NCBI RefSeq assembly: GCF_018449635.1
Contig: NZ_JAAVUV010000016.1
Coordinates: 1-64,000 of the forward strand
Source of the DNA: Caballeronia sp. dw_276
Lineage (GTDB): Bacteria; Pseudomonadota; Gammaproteobacteria; Burkholderiales; Burkholderiaceae
Reading direction: 5' to 3'
DNA: 64,000 nucleotides
Shown here piece by piece: positions 17,943 through 26,359 of this stretch. The stretch's first letter is position 1; each line of letters opens with the position of its first letter. A model generated the notes under the pieces. The model made no database searches and had not been told where the DNA came from. It saw only the letters and a program-made list of their open reading frames with translations. A program made the position numbers and the translations under genes.

Positions 17943-19772
17943 ATGTGCGCTTTGGACAGGCGGACTTTGCTCAAGGGAGCGCTGGCCGCGCCGCTCGTTG
18001 GCGGCGTGCCGGTACTGCCCGCGCTCGCGGCTTCATCTGACGGGCCTACCATGCGGCGCGTGCGCCCGGGCGAACCCGGGTGGCCGTCGGCGCGGGAATG
18101 GAGCGCCTTGAACGATGCAGTCGGCGGCCATCTGCTCAAGGTCGAATCGCCGCTTGCCGCGTGCGCGCAATCGCCGTCGAGCAACGCATGCACGGATCTC
18201 TTCGAGCAGATCAAGAACCCGTATCTCATCAGCGATACACCCGCGCTCACCCAAACGTCCGGGTACCTTGATGCATGGACATCGGCGCCAAGCGTCTACG
18301 CGCTCAATGCAACCAGCGCACGCGACGTGGCGCGAACGGTGGACTTCGCCCGCAGACATCGCTTGAGGCTCGTGGTGAAGGGCGGTGGGCACAGTTATCA
18401 GGGGACATCGAACGCGGCGGACTCGCTGTTGATCTGGACGCATGCCATGCACGAAGTCACGCTCCACGATGCGTTCATTCCAGAGGGTTGTGAAGGGCGG
18501 CAAGCAGCACAACCGGCCGTGACGGTAGACGCAGGCGCGCTCTGGAGCCACGTCTACGATGCCGTCACCACACGCGCCGGCCGCTATGTCCAAGGCGGCG
18601 GATGCATGACCGTAGGCGTTGCGGGACTCGTTCAGGGCGGCGGCTTCGGCAACTTCTCCAAGCAGTTCGGCACGGCGGCGGCGTCTCTGCTGCAAGCCGA
18701 AGTCGTCACCGCCGACGGCGCCGTGCGGATCGCAAACGCGTGCTCGAATGCGGACCTCTTCTGGGCGCTGAAGGGCGGCGGAGGCGGGAGCCTTGGGGTC
18801 GTGACGCGCCTGACGCTCAAGACGCACGAGCTCCCGGCGCAATTCGGCGCGGTTTTCGGCACGGTCAGGGCATTTTCCGATACCGCGTTCAAGCGCCTCG
18901 CCGGCGAGTTCATGCGATTTTATGCAAGCAGTCTTTTCAATCCGCATTGGGGCGAGACCGTGAGCTTTCGCGGTAACAACACCCTCAATATTTCGATGCT
19001 CTTCCAAGGGTTGGATGACGATCAGGCCGCGCATGTCTGGCAACCGTTCTTTGACTGGGTCGCGAAATCGCCGGGCGACTTTCAAATGCCTAAGGCCGGA
19101 AAGGTCATCGCAGTACCCGCGCAGCGCTTCTGGGACCCGGCCTTCATTCAGGCCCATGCGCCAGGCGTGATGACCGCAGACAACCGTCCGGGCGCGCCTG
19201 CCGACAACGTCTTCTGGAGCAACGATGCAGCGGAGGCGGGGCAGTTCCTGTACGGCTACCACTCGACGTGGCTGCCTGCGTCGCTGTTGAACGAGGGCGA
19301 ACGGGCGCGTCTCGTCGACGCGTTATTTGCCAGCACGCGCGAGTGGGGCGTGACGCTGCATTTCAACAAGGGACTCGCGGGTGCATCGAACGATGCGCGG
19401 ACGGCCACGCGCGATACTGCCATGAACCCTGCCGTACTCGATGCCTTCGCGCTCGCGATCATCGCGGGCGAAGGGCCGCCTGCATTTCCAGGTATCGCGG
19501 GGCACGAACCCGATATCCGCGCTGCCCGATCCGCGGCCAACCGGATCGCAGCGGCGTCGGTGGCGCTTCGCACCGTGGTGCCGCGCGCGGGATCGTATGT
19601 ATCGGAGAGCAATTTTTTCGAGCGCGACTGGCAGGACGCGTTCTGGGGCGCGCACTATCCGAGACTGCTGGCAATCAAGAAGCAATACGATCCCGACGGT
19701 TTGTTCTTCGTGCATCACGGCGTGAATTCGGAACAATGGAGCGACGACGGATTTACGCGGCTGCCGGCGTAG
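17943..19772 (+). CDS. Exported FAD oxidoreductase, berberine-bridge-enzyme type
   Basis: Flavoprotein oxidase of 609 aa. The N-terminus (DRRTLLKGALAAPLVGG) looks like a twin-arginine signal. The PCMH-type FAD domain spans about 115-290 and keeps both covalent attachment residues of bicovalent enzymes: H150 in GGGHSYQG and C221 in VQGGGCMTVG. The C-terminal BBE segment ends with YPRLLAIKKQYDPDGLF. Likely a periplasmic oxidase of sugars, alcohols or an aromatic compound. Downstream of the ABM gene. Its last 20 bases overlap the 3' end of the convergent gene at 19753. Confidence 0.83.
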   Translation: MCALDRRTLLKGALAAPLVGGVPVLPALAASSDGPTMRRVRPGEPGWPSAREWSALNDAVGGHLLKVESPLAACAQSPSSNACTDLFEQIKNPYLISDTPALTQTSGYLDAWTSAPSVYALNATSARDVARTVDFARRHRLRLVVKGGGHSYQGTSNAADSLLIWTHAMHEVTLHDAFIPEGCEGRQAAQPAVTVDAGALWSHVYDAVTTRAGRYVQGGGCMTVGVAGLVQGGGFGNFSKQFGTAAASLLQAEVVTADGAVRIANACSNADLFWALKGGGGGSLGVVTRLTLKTHELPAQFGAVFGTVRAFSDTAFKRLAGEFMRFYASSLFNPHWGETVSFRGNNTLNISMLFQGLDDDQAAHVWQPFFDWVAKSPGDFQMPKAGKVIAVPAQRFWDPAFIQAHAPGVMTADNRPGAPADNVFWSNDAAEAGQFLYGYHSTWLPASLLNEGERARLVDALFASTREWGVTLHFNKGLAGASNDARTATRDTAMNPAVLDAFALAIIAGEGPPAFPGIAGHEPDIRAARSAANRIAAASVALRTVVPRAGSYVSESNFFERDWQDAFWGAHYPRLLAIKKQYDPDGLFFVHHGVNSEQWSDDGFTRLPA

Positions 19773-20580
19773 CCGGGTATTCGCCCGCGTGTTCAAACGG
19801 GTAGCCATTTACCCCGTTGACGGACTCCGCCGCAAGCAGGTCGAGCACGACCAGCATGACCGGCTGATGCTCCACGCTGATCGCGATGCCGACTATATCC
19901 GTCAACCAGCAGCCGATCTTTGTCGCGGCAAAATCCGCCGGACGCACCGTTTTCCTTAGCGCGACGCCCAGTTTGACAGCACGATAATGATAAGAAGGCA
20001 CCTTATGGTCCGCCGCGATACGCGAGAGTCCGCCCTTGCGGCCGGAATCGCGGCCGAGCGTTCCTGCAAGCACCACGCGCTCATGCCGGTCGAGCGTGCG
20101 TATAAAGGAACGCGCCATTCGCCGCACGCGTGCTTCATCGAGACCATATTGCAGGAGCACCGAACTGACGGGGTCTTCGATAGCCTGGGCATGTTCATCG
20201 ACTTGCTGGTCGATGCCGCTCACTTCCATCGATACATTGCGCTGATGGCTCGCGCTGCGCAGGCAATCGATCAGATAGCGCCTGAAATAAGCGCAAATGG
20301 CGTAGTTATTCGATGGCGCGCTTTCGGCGCTGGATTTGGCCGTGGTATGACCCGGCTCGAGACGCAGCACCTTGGCGTAGATAAACTGCGCGACGAGTTC
20401 TTCCTTGTCTTCGCGAAGGGACTGGAGTTCGAGCGGGTGGTACGCGCGCAACGCGCCGCGCACCAGATGGTACATCGACACCATTTCGTCGTGCGACAGA
20501 TGTGTGCGGCGGCGCCAGAGATCCGGAAGTATCGCGGTGTCGGGGCTCGCCGCACGCGCGTGCATTGTCATGGTGTCCAT
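19753..20580 (-). CDS. Sigma-70-like protein of unknown role
   Basis: 275 aa, start at 20580 behind a GGGAGAA site. No family was recognised with certainty. EDKEELVAQFIYAKVLRL plus NNYAICAYFRRYLIDCLRS (about 58-108) looks like sigma region 2, and LDRHERVVLAGTLG with GLSRIAADHKVPSYHYRAVKLGVAL (about 160-205) looks like region 4. A C-terminal 60 residues (GCWLTDIVGIAISV and beyond) are not sigma-like. It may be a divergent sigma factor or a sigma-derived regulator. It overlaps the flavoenzyme gene tail to tail by 20 bases and diverges from the histidine kinase. Confidence 0.6.
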   Translation of the reverse strand: MDTMTMHARAASPDTAILPDLWRRRTHLSHDEMVSMYHLVRGALRAYHPLELQSLREDKEELVAQFIYAKVLRLEPGHTTAKSSAESAPSNNYAICAYFRRYLIDCLRSASHQRNVSMEVSGIDQQVDEHAQAIEDPVSSVLLQYGLDEARVRRMARSFIRTLDRHERVVLAGTLGRDSGRKGGLSRIAADHKVPSYHYRAVKLGVALRKTVRPADFAATKIGCWLTDIVGIAISVEHQPVMLVVLDLLAAESVNGVNGYPFEHAGEYPATPAAA

Positions 20581-20793
20581 GTTGTTCTCCCTCGTATGTT
20601 TTATTGGATGTCGAGCGAAGTATGGTTACCGGACGCGGGTTGCGCCATATGGCTAAAGTAATAGCCGTCGGGTAAACTTGTGTAAGGTCTCAAGGCGCTC
20701 GACGCCCCCACCGTTATAGCCAGCGTCGTTTCAGCAAGTCGTTCCCACGTGCGTCAGCCAGGCGCGCATCCGGCAAAAAAAGGGGCTGACAAG

Positions 20794-22578
20794 ATGCAGA
20801 ACGATCCAATGCGGCGCGAAATAGATAAAGACCTCGCCAAGGTTCTCTATGCTCAGGACCCCATTGCATTCTTTACACACTGGTTATCCATTGCGGCGTT
20901 AAGCGCCGTTTATTTTGGCTCCATTGCGCAGCACGGGCTTTTCACGGCCTGGATTGTCTTCTATAGCATTGCTAATTTTGGCGGAATTGCACTATGGGCC
21001 TGGAACCGCTATTGGCCGGAAACGTTCACGCCACGCAGATGGATCAACCTTCACGCGCTTCGCAGTATCGTGCTGTACAGCGCGCCCGGGCTTTCGATCT
21101 GGTTCGCGTTCCACAGCCAGCAGGCCGATCTTCCTGTTCTGCATACGGTGCTGCTGGTGACGCTGGCGGCGGGCGTCTTCATGTCGAGCGGGTTCGACCT
21201 GTGCAATTTTTCCAGCGCGATACCGTTGCTCCTGGTGCCAGCAATGGTGCTGAACTTCAGTTCGCCCACGCGCGACCGGATTGTGGTCGGCGTGGTGCTC
21301 GTGGTGTTTTTTGTCGCGATGAACGTGTACGCCGCGCGCTATCGGACGCTGTTTCGGCGTGTCGTCGAGGCGCGGGTAAATCAACAGCGCCTTGCTGAAT
21401 CGCTTGCCATACAGCAGCGCGTGACAGAGGAAGCCAGTCGCGCGAGAACGCGTTTTTTCGCGGCGGCAAGTCACGATTTGCGCCAGCCGCTGCACGCAAT
21501 CGGCCTGCTGGCGGAATCTTTGAAGGACACGCTGGCGTCCGCTGCTCAGCGCAGCGAAACAGCGGACAGCATCATTGCAAATGTCGAAGCACTGAACGGG
21601 CTTTTCAATCAGGTACTCGACCTCGCGCGCCTCGAGAGCGGCGTTACGCAAGTGATACCGCTGCATTTCCGGCTCTCGGAGATTTTCGGCCGCATCGATA
21701 CCCAATACCGTCCGCTCGCCGCCGCCAAGGGTCTCGCGTTGCGCATCGCGCCGACCGATGCAGTCGCCTTTTCTGATCCCGTCCTGCTCGAACGCGTGCT
21801 TGGAAACCTTATATCAAATGCCATTCGATACACCGAGCGCGGCGCAATATGGATGGGCTATCGAAGTGGCCGGATCGAGGTACGCGACTCGGGAATCGGC
21901 ATTGCACCGGAGGAACACGAACTCGTATTCGAAGAGTTCTACCAAGCAAGGCTGCCGGATAACAAACCACGGCAAGGACATGGACTCGGTTTGCCGACTG
22001 TCAGACGATTGGTGAATCTGCTCGGCGGCGACGTTACGCTGCGTTCAGCCGCGGGGCGCGGCACGACGGTCGGCGTGCCCGTCAAGCGCGGCGACCCGGA
22101 TCTGATCACCATCACCGCAAGGCTCAGCGATCCGGCATCGGTCGGACCAACGGCGGCGGGGCGGCGGATCCTTTGCATCGACGACGACCCCGCCATTCTC
22201 GCCGCGCTCGAACGTTTGCTTGGCCGCTGGGGATGCATTGTGCGAAGCGTGCGGGACGAGCGGGCGGCGGTGCAGGCCGTTGAAGACGATTTTGTTCCCG
22301 ATGCGCTCCTGTGCGACTACCAGCTCGGCAATCACCGTACCGGCGCGCAAGCCGTGCGCGCAGTGCGCCAGGCGCTCTGGGAACGGGGCGATGGCGACAT
22401 CGTCACGCTGATGATCACGGGCGATATGGCGTCCTCCGAACTCAGCACGCTCGCCGCGCAAGGCATTCCCGTGCTGCACAAACCCGTGACGCCGGCCCGC
22501 TTGCGCCGCACGCTCGATGCCCTCTGGCAGCAAGGCGAACGCAATGCCGCCCTGGAGCGTCGTCCGCCGGCATCGTAA
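20794..22578 (+). CDS. Hybrid sensor histidine kinase with receiver domain
   Basis: Membrane sensor of 594 aa. About five to six hydrophobic segments occupy residues 30-185. A short coiled coil leads to the HisKA box with phospho-acceptor H227 (ASHDLRQPLHAIGLL). The HATPase domain follows with N box NLISNAIRYTERG, G1 DSGIGIAPEE and G2 GHGLGLPTVRRL. A C-terminal receiver (about 460-580) has DDD at its start and phosphorylatable D508 in LLCDYQLG. ATG at 20794 follows AGGGG. It resembles the FixL/RpfC-like Burkholderia kinases with a HisKA-HATPase-REC layout. The convergent LuxR-type gene is a plausible partner. Confidence 0.88.
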   Translation: MQNDPMRREIDKDLAKVLYAQDPIAFFTHWLSIAALSAVYFGSIAQHGLFTAWIVFYSIANFGGIALWAWNRYWPETFTPRRWINLHALRSIVLYSAPGLSIWFAFHSQQADLPVLHTVLLVTLAAGVFMSSGFDLCNFSSAIPLLLVPAMVLNFSSPTRDRIVVGVVLVVFFVAMNVYAARYRTLFRRVVEARVNQQRLAESLAIQQRVTEEASRARTRFFAAASHDLRQPLHAIGLLAESLKDTLASAAQRSETADSIIANVEALNGLFNQVLDLARLESGVTQVIPLHFRLSEIFGRIDTQYRPLAAAKGLALRIAPTDAVAFSDPVLLERVLGNLISNAIRYTERGAIWMGYRSGRIEVRDSGIGIAPEEHELVFEEFYQARLPDNKPRQGHGLGLPTVRRLVNLLGGDVTLRSAAGRGTTVGVPVKRGDPDLITITARLSDPASVGPTAAGRRILCIDDDPAILAALERLLGRWGCIVRSVRDERAAVQAVEDDFVPDALLCDYQLGNHRTGAQAVRAVRQALWERGDGDIVTLMITGDMASSELSTLAAQGIPVLHKPVTPARLRRTLDALWQQGERNAALERRPPAS

Positions 22579-23280
22579 TTAAAGCGTGCGGCCCGTTTCC
22601 AGCCAGCCGCTGATCAACGCGATCGCCGCCGACCGGTTGTGTACGCAGAGCGCCCGGAACATGACGGACAGATGCACCTTGACCGTTCCCTCTGCGACCC
22701 CGAGTTCACGCGCGATCATCTTGTTGGTCCAGCCGCGGTACACGAGCCGCATGATTTCTTGCTGCCGGGGTGACAGGTTCTCCATCAGATGCCGATGATG
22801 CGGCTGGATGCCTACCGGTATCGCCTCTACGACCGCCGCCCCCGAACGCTCTGCGGCAGGGGCTGTGACCTGTCCAGGTCCGAGCAGACTAAGTGCTTCA
22901 ATAGGAACGTAGGCGCCGCCGAGAAGCACGAGTTCGATCGCCTTGAGCATGACGCTCGCAGGTTCGCGCTTCGGCACGAAACCGAGTGCACCGGCTGCCA
23001 GCACCGCACGCATTTCGTCTGCAGATTCTTCCGCCGACAACACCACCAGCGGCAATGCCGGATTTGCCTTCAGCAGCGTTTGCAGCGACGCCGCGCCTTC
23101 CATGCCGGACATGTGCAGATCGACGATGGCGAGGTCGTGGTTCGCGTCCGGCCGGGCCGCCGCGGCGAGCGTTTCCCAGCTATCAGCTTCGTCGAACTGG
23201 GCGTCGGGGTCGAGTCCGCGCAGCAACGCCTTCACACCTTGGCGGATCAGTTCGTGGTCATCGGCCACCAGAAACCTCAT
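22579..23280 (-). CDS. NarL/LuxR-family response regulator
   Basis: Two-component regulator of 233 aa. The receiver domain (1-120) has the DD pair near 7-8, phospho-acceptor D54 in AIVDLHMSG and K in GFVPKREP. The LuxR HTH (about 165-225) reads LSPRQQEIMRLVYRGWTNKMIARELGVAEGTVKVHL. The linker between is long and polar (about 45 residues). Stop codons of this gene and the hybrid kinase gene abut with no gap, so a functional pairing is likely but not shown. Targets unknown. Confidence 0.88.
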   Translation of the reverse strand: MRFLVADDHELIRQGVKALLRGLDPDAQFDEADSWETLAAAARPDANHDLAIVDLHMSGMEGAASLQTLLKANPALPLVVLSAEESADEMRAVLAAGALGFVPKREPASVMLKAIELVLLGGAYVPIEALSLLGPGQVTAPAAERSGAAVVEAIPVGIQPHHRHLMENLSPRQQEIMRLVYRGWTNKMIARELGVAEGTVKVHLSVMFRALCVHNRSAAIALISGWLETGRTL

Positions 23281-23457
23281 GGCATCTCCGTGTTGCAGGC
23301 CTGCTTGATCGAATGGCGGTCTTTTGGTCTTTTTTGAAGCGGTCTCTTGAAGAATACGTAGCTTGTGTTCGTTGTGGCAAACGGATTCTTTATCGGTGTA
23401 TCCGCGTGCGCTACTTAAACGAACGAACGAAAGGTTTTTTTAATGCGCAGTCAGGCG

Positions 23458-24225
23458 TCAAAGCACGGCAAGCCATCCGCCATCTACATAGATGATTTGC
23501 CCGTTCACATAACTCGAGGCCGCCGATGACAAAAACACCGCCGTGCCGACAAGTTCCTCCGGCGTGCCCCATCGTTGCGACGGGTTGCTGCTTTTCACCC
23601 ACGCGTCGAAGGTGGGATTCTCGACCAGCGGCTTGTTCATGTCGGTGAGGATATACCCCGGGCCGATCGCGTTCGCCTGGATATTCTCGGCCGCCCATTC
23701 CGCGCTCATCGCGCGCGTCAGCATCTTGATGCCGCCCTTCGCGGCGGTGTACGCGCCCACGGTCGCACGCGCACCTTCGCTCGTGAGCGAGCCGATGTTG
23801 ACGATCTTGCCGCCATTGCCGCGCGCGATCATGCGCCTTGCTGCTTGCTTCGACACGATAAACGCGCTCGTGAGATTGGTATCGATCACGCGTTGCCAGT
23901 CGCTTAGCTCGAGCTCGATCAGTGGCTTTCGAAACTGTATGCCGGCGTTGTTGATGACGATATCGATCTGCACGCCTTGTTCGTCCCAGTGGGTGAAGGC
24001 ATCGTGGACGGCTCGTTCGTTGGTGACATCGAACGCTCGGCCTTGAGCGTTCAAGCCTTTGTTCGCGAGACGCGAGACCGCTTCGTTCACGGTATCGGCG
24101 CGCGTTCCATTGATGATCACGCTGGCGCCCGCGTTCGCGAGTCCTTCAGCGAGCGCGAAGCCAATGCCACGCGCCGAACCGGTGACAAGCGCCGTGCGTC
24201 CGCTCAGATCGAAAAGCTGTGTCAT
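23458..24225 (-). CDS. SDR oxidoreductase, gluconate 5-dehydrogenase-like
   Basis: Cytoplasmic short-chain dehydrogenase of 255 aa. The frame is open to 24393, but the ATG at 24225 is used because AAGGA precedes it and the Rossmann fold then starts at residue 12. It has cofactor motif TGSARGIG, NNAG, catalytic S in NIGSL, and YTAAK. The QLFDLSGRTALVTG opening and PTFDAWVKSSNPSQRWGTPEEL substrate region are typical of IdnO/Gno enzymes, which reduce 5-ketogluconate with NADPH. It stands alone, divergent from the CoA transferase. Confidence 0.82.
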   Translation of the reverse strand: MTQLFDLSGRTALVTGSARGIGFALAEGLANAGASVIINGTRADTVNEAVSRLANKGLNAQGRAFDVTNERAVHDAFTHWDEQGVQIDIVINNAGIQFRKPLIELELSDWQRVIDTNLTSAFIVSKQAARRMIARGNGGKIVNIGSLTSEGARATVGAYTAAKGGIKMLTRAMSAEWAAENIQANAIGPGYILTDMNKPLVENPTFDAWVKSSNPSQRWGTPEELVGTAVFLSSAASSYVNGQIIYVDGGWLAVL

Positions 24226-24453
24226 GCGTGGGTCCTTGTGATGGCGGGTTGTCGTGCACTGGAGGTACAAGGACGCATTGTAGTTTGGCTGGATCGATGC
24301 GGCGCGGAGTCGCATTTCGCAGCACGCTGTTGCACTGATTTTTCGGCAGAACCTTATAGGCGTGGAGAAGGTGGCGCGGCATGCTGACGCCACCGCAACC
24401 AGAACGCAGTCCCGTCAATACGTGGCGGGCTCGCGGAACACGCAAGGACGACC

Positions 24454-25950
24454 ATGTTTCAAGAACGCATTCGATGCAAATCACTGCTTGGCAAGATCAT
24501 GTCAAGTGACGAAGCAGCGCAGTTGATCCACGACGGCATGATCGTCGGCGCAAGCGGTTTCACGCGCGCCGGCGACGCCAAGGCCGTGCCCGCCGCGCTC
24601 GCGCAGCGGGCGCAGCGTGAAGGCAAGCCGCTCGCCATCACGCTGATCACGGGTGCATCGTTAGGACACGATACGGACAGGAAGCTTACTCAGGCAGGCG
24701 TCCTTGCACGCAGGATGCCGTTCCAGGTGGACAGCACATTGCGCCGCGCGATCAACGCCGGCGAGGTGATGTACATCGACCAACATTTGTCGGAGACGGT
24801 GGAACACTTGCGCACGAACCGCCTTGGTTCGATGGACCTCGCGATCATCGAGGCCGCCGCGATCACCGAAAGCGGCGGCATTGTGCCGACCACATCGATC
24901 GGAAATTCCGCGACGTTCGCTGCATGCGCGCAGAAGGTGATCATCGAATTGAATCTCGCACAGCCTGCCGCGCTCGAAGGTCTTCACGACATCTGGTCGC
25001 CGGCAGAACGTCCTTCACGCCAGCCGTTGCCGATCGTTCACTGCAATGACCGCATCGGCGAACAAACCATTCACGTGCCGCTCGAAAAGATCGCGGCAAT
25101 CGTGATAACGGATATGCCGGACAGTCCGTCGACCGTCGAGAAACCCGATACCGATACGGCGCGTATCGCCGGGCATTTGATCGAATTTTTCCAGCATGAA
25201 GTGTCGCGCGGACGCTTGCCGAAAGCGTTGCCGCCGCTGCAGGCGGGTATCGGCACGATTGCGAATGCGGTGTTGTCGGGCTTCGCCCGTTCGCCCTTCG
25301 AAGCGCTGACCATCTATTCCGAAGTGCTTCAGGATTCCACGTTCGAGCTCATGGATGAAGGCAAGGTGAGCTTCGCATCGGGCGCGTCCATTACCTTGTC
25401 CGCCGATTGCCAGCGGCGCGTGTTCGAGCATCTATCGCGCTATCGAGACAAGCTTGTGTTGCGCCCTCAGGAAGTAAGCAATCACCCCGAAGTGATTCGC
25501 CGGCTCGGATTGATTGCCATCAACACAGCACTCGAAGCGGATATTTATGGCAACGTGAACTCCACGCATGTGGGCGGCACGCACATGATGAATGGCATCG
25601 GTGGCTCGGGCGATTTTGCGCGCAACGCGTCTTACGCAATTTTTGCGACCAAGTCCGTGGCGAAGAACGGCGCCATATCGAGCATCGTGCCGATGGTCCC
25701 GCATTGCGACCACAACGAACATGATGTCGATGTGATCGTGACCGAAACGGGTCTCGCCAATCTGACGGGGCTCGCGCCGAGGGAACGGGCATTGCAAATC
25801 ATCGAGCACTGCGCTCATCCGCAGTATCGCGATTTGCTACGAGATTATTTCCGCGATGCATCGAAGTTCGGAGGGCATACGCCGCACGATTTGCATGCCG
25901 CGTTCGGGTTTCATACGCGCTTCGCCGAAACCGGAACCATGCAGCGCTGA
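24454..25950 (+). CDS. Acetyl-CoA hydrolase/succinate CoA-transferase family protein
   Basis: 498 aa, the family length for AarC/Cat1/ScpC enzymes that move CoA between succinate, acetate or propionate. N-terminal block MIVGASGFTRAGDAKAVP binds CoA; the central GIGTIANAVLSGF and ITLSAD blocks and the ALEADIYGNVNSTHVGGTHMMNGIGGSGDFARNA region are the conserved catalytic half. C-terminal CDHNEHDVDVIVTETGLANLTGL is also standard. Probably cytoplasmic, used in acetate or propionate metabolism. Monocistronic: a hairpin follows its stop and the next operon starts 410 bases on. Confidence 0.88.
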   Translation: MFQERIRCKSLLGKIMSSDEAAQLIHDGMIVGASGFTRAGDAKAVPAALAQRAQREGKPLAITLITGASLGHDTDRKLTQAGVLARRMPFQVDSTLRRAINAGEVMYIDQHLSETVEHLRTNRLGSMDLAIIEAAAITESGGIVPTTSIGNSATFAACAQKVIIELNLAQPAALEGLHDIWSPAERPSRQPLPIVHCNDRIGEQTIHVPLEKIAAIVITDMPDSPSTVEKPDTDTARIAGHLIEFFQHEVSRGRLPKALPPLQAGIGTIANAVLSGFARSPFEALTIYSEVLQDSTFELMDEGKVSFASGASITLSADCQRRVFEHLSRYRDKLVLRPQEVSNHPEVIRRLGLIAINTALEADIYGNVNSTHVGGTHMMNGIGGSGDFARNASYAIFATKSVAKNGAISSIVPMVPHCDHNEHDVDVIVTETGLANLTGLAPRERALQIIEHCAHPQYRDLLRDYFRDASKFGGHTPHDLHAAFGFHTRFAETGTMQR

Positions 25951-25984
25951 TCTCCTGAACAACTTCGAAAATCTTCCTTTCTTC

Positions 25985-26024
25985 AAGAGCACATCGGTTT
26001 TCGCCTATTAGCCGATGCGCTCTT
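25985..26024 (+). terminator. Hairpin after the CoA-transferase gene
   Basis: AAGAGCACATCGG (25985-25997) pairs with CCGATGCGCTCTT (26012-26024) with one mismatch and a 14-base loop, 35 bases after the stop. There is no T-run, so it may be a Rho-assisted end or an RNA-stabilising structure. Confidence 0.42.
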
Positions 26025-26081
26025 GCATGTCTATCTGGGTTAAGCGGTTCTACCGCGTTCCTGCCAAAGCCGTATCAAAAA

Positions 26082-26094
26082 GTAGTGTTACTAC
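26082..26094. promoter_or_regulatory. Candidate operator dyad GTAGT-N3-ACTAC
   Basis: A perfect 5-base inverted repeat, 265 bases before the sugar-binding-protein gene. Its symmetry and length fit a repressor site; the RpiR protein encoded in the operon is the obvious candidate binder. Confidence 0.32.
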
Positions 26095-26255
26095 GGAAAG
26101 ATGCGCGTATTGAGCTGACGCGCACCGCGCAACATCGTAATTTTTACGGTATTAGGGTCGTTGTAAACGCACTGCAGCAAATTTATTGCGACAATACAAG
26201 CATTTAAGCCACGTAAACCCTAGATTGTGGTTGACCGTCGACTACTCTACATTGC

Positions 26256-26271
26256 GTCGTAATACTACGAC
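26256..26271. promoter_or_regulatory. Candidate operator dyad GTCGTA-N4-TACGAC
   Basis: A perfect 6-base inverted repeat about 90 bases before the sugar-binding-protein start, where a promoter or repressor site would be expected. A CTACGAC word recurs 16 bases downstream at 26287. Confidence 0.36.
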
Positions 26272-26359
26272 TCGAATAACTGTTCACTACGACTTCGGCG
26301 ACCGACGCGAGCAGTCGAAAAGCAGAAATCGCCTGTACTGCCATGAGAGGAGACAAACC

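Larger units (their letters stand above)
25951..26359. other. Intergenic region before the pentitol-type operon
   Basis: 409 bases of lower GC with no gene. It holds the hairpin at 25985, dyads at 26082 and 26256, and repeated CTAC/GTAG words between 26240 and 26290 that suggest operator sites for the downstream operon. Its promoter must lie here. Confidence 0.5.

Noticed and set aside
18033-19262. 409-residue open frame opposite the flavoenzyme
   Set aside because: Antisense shadow; the plus-strand frame has complete family motifs with covalent FAD residues.
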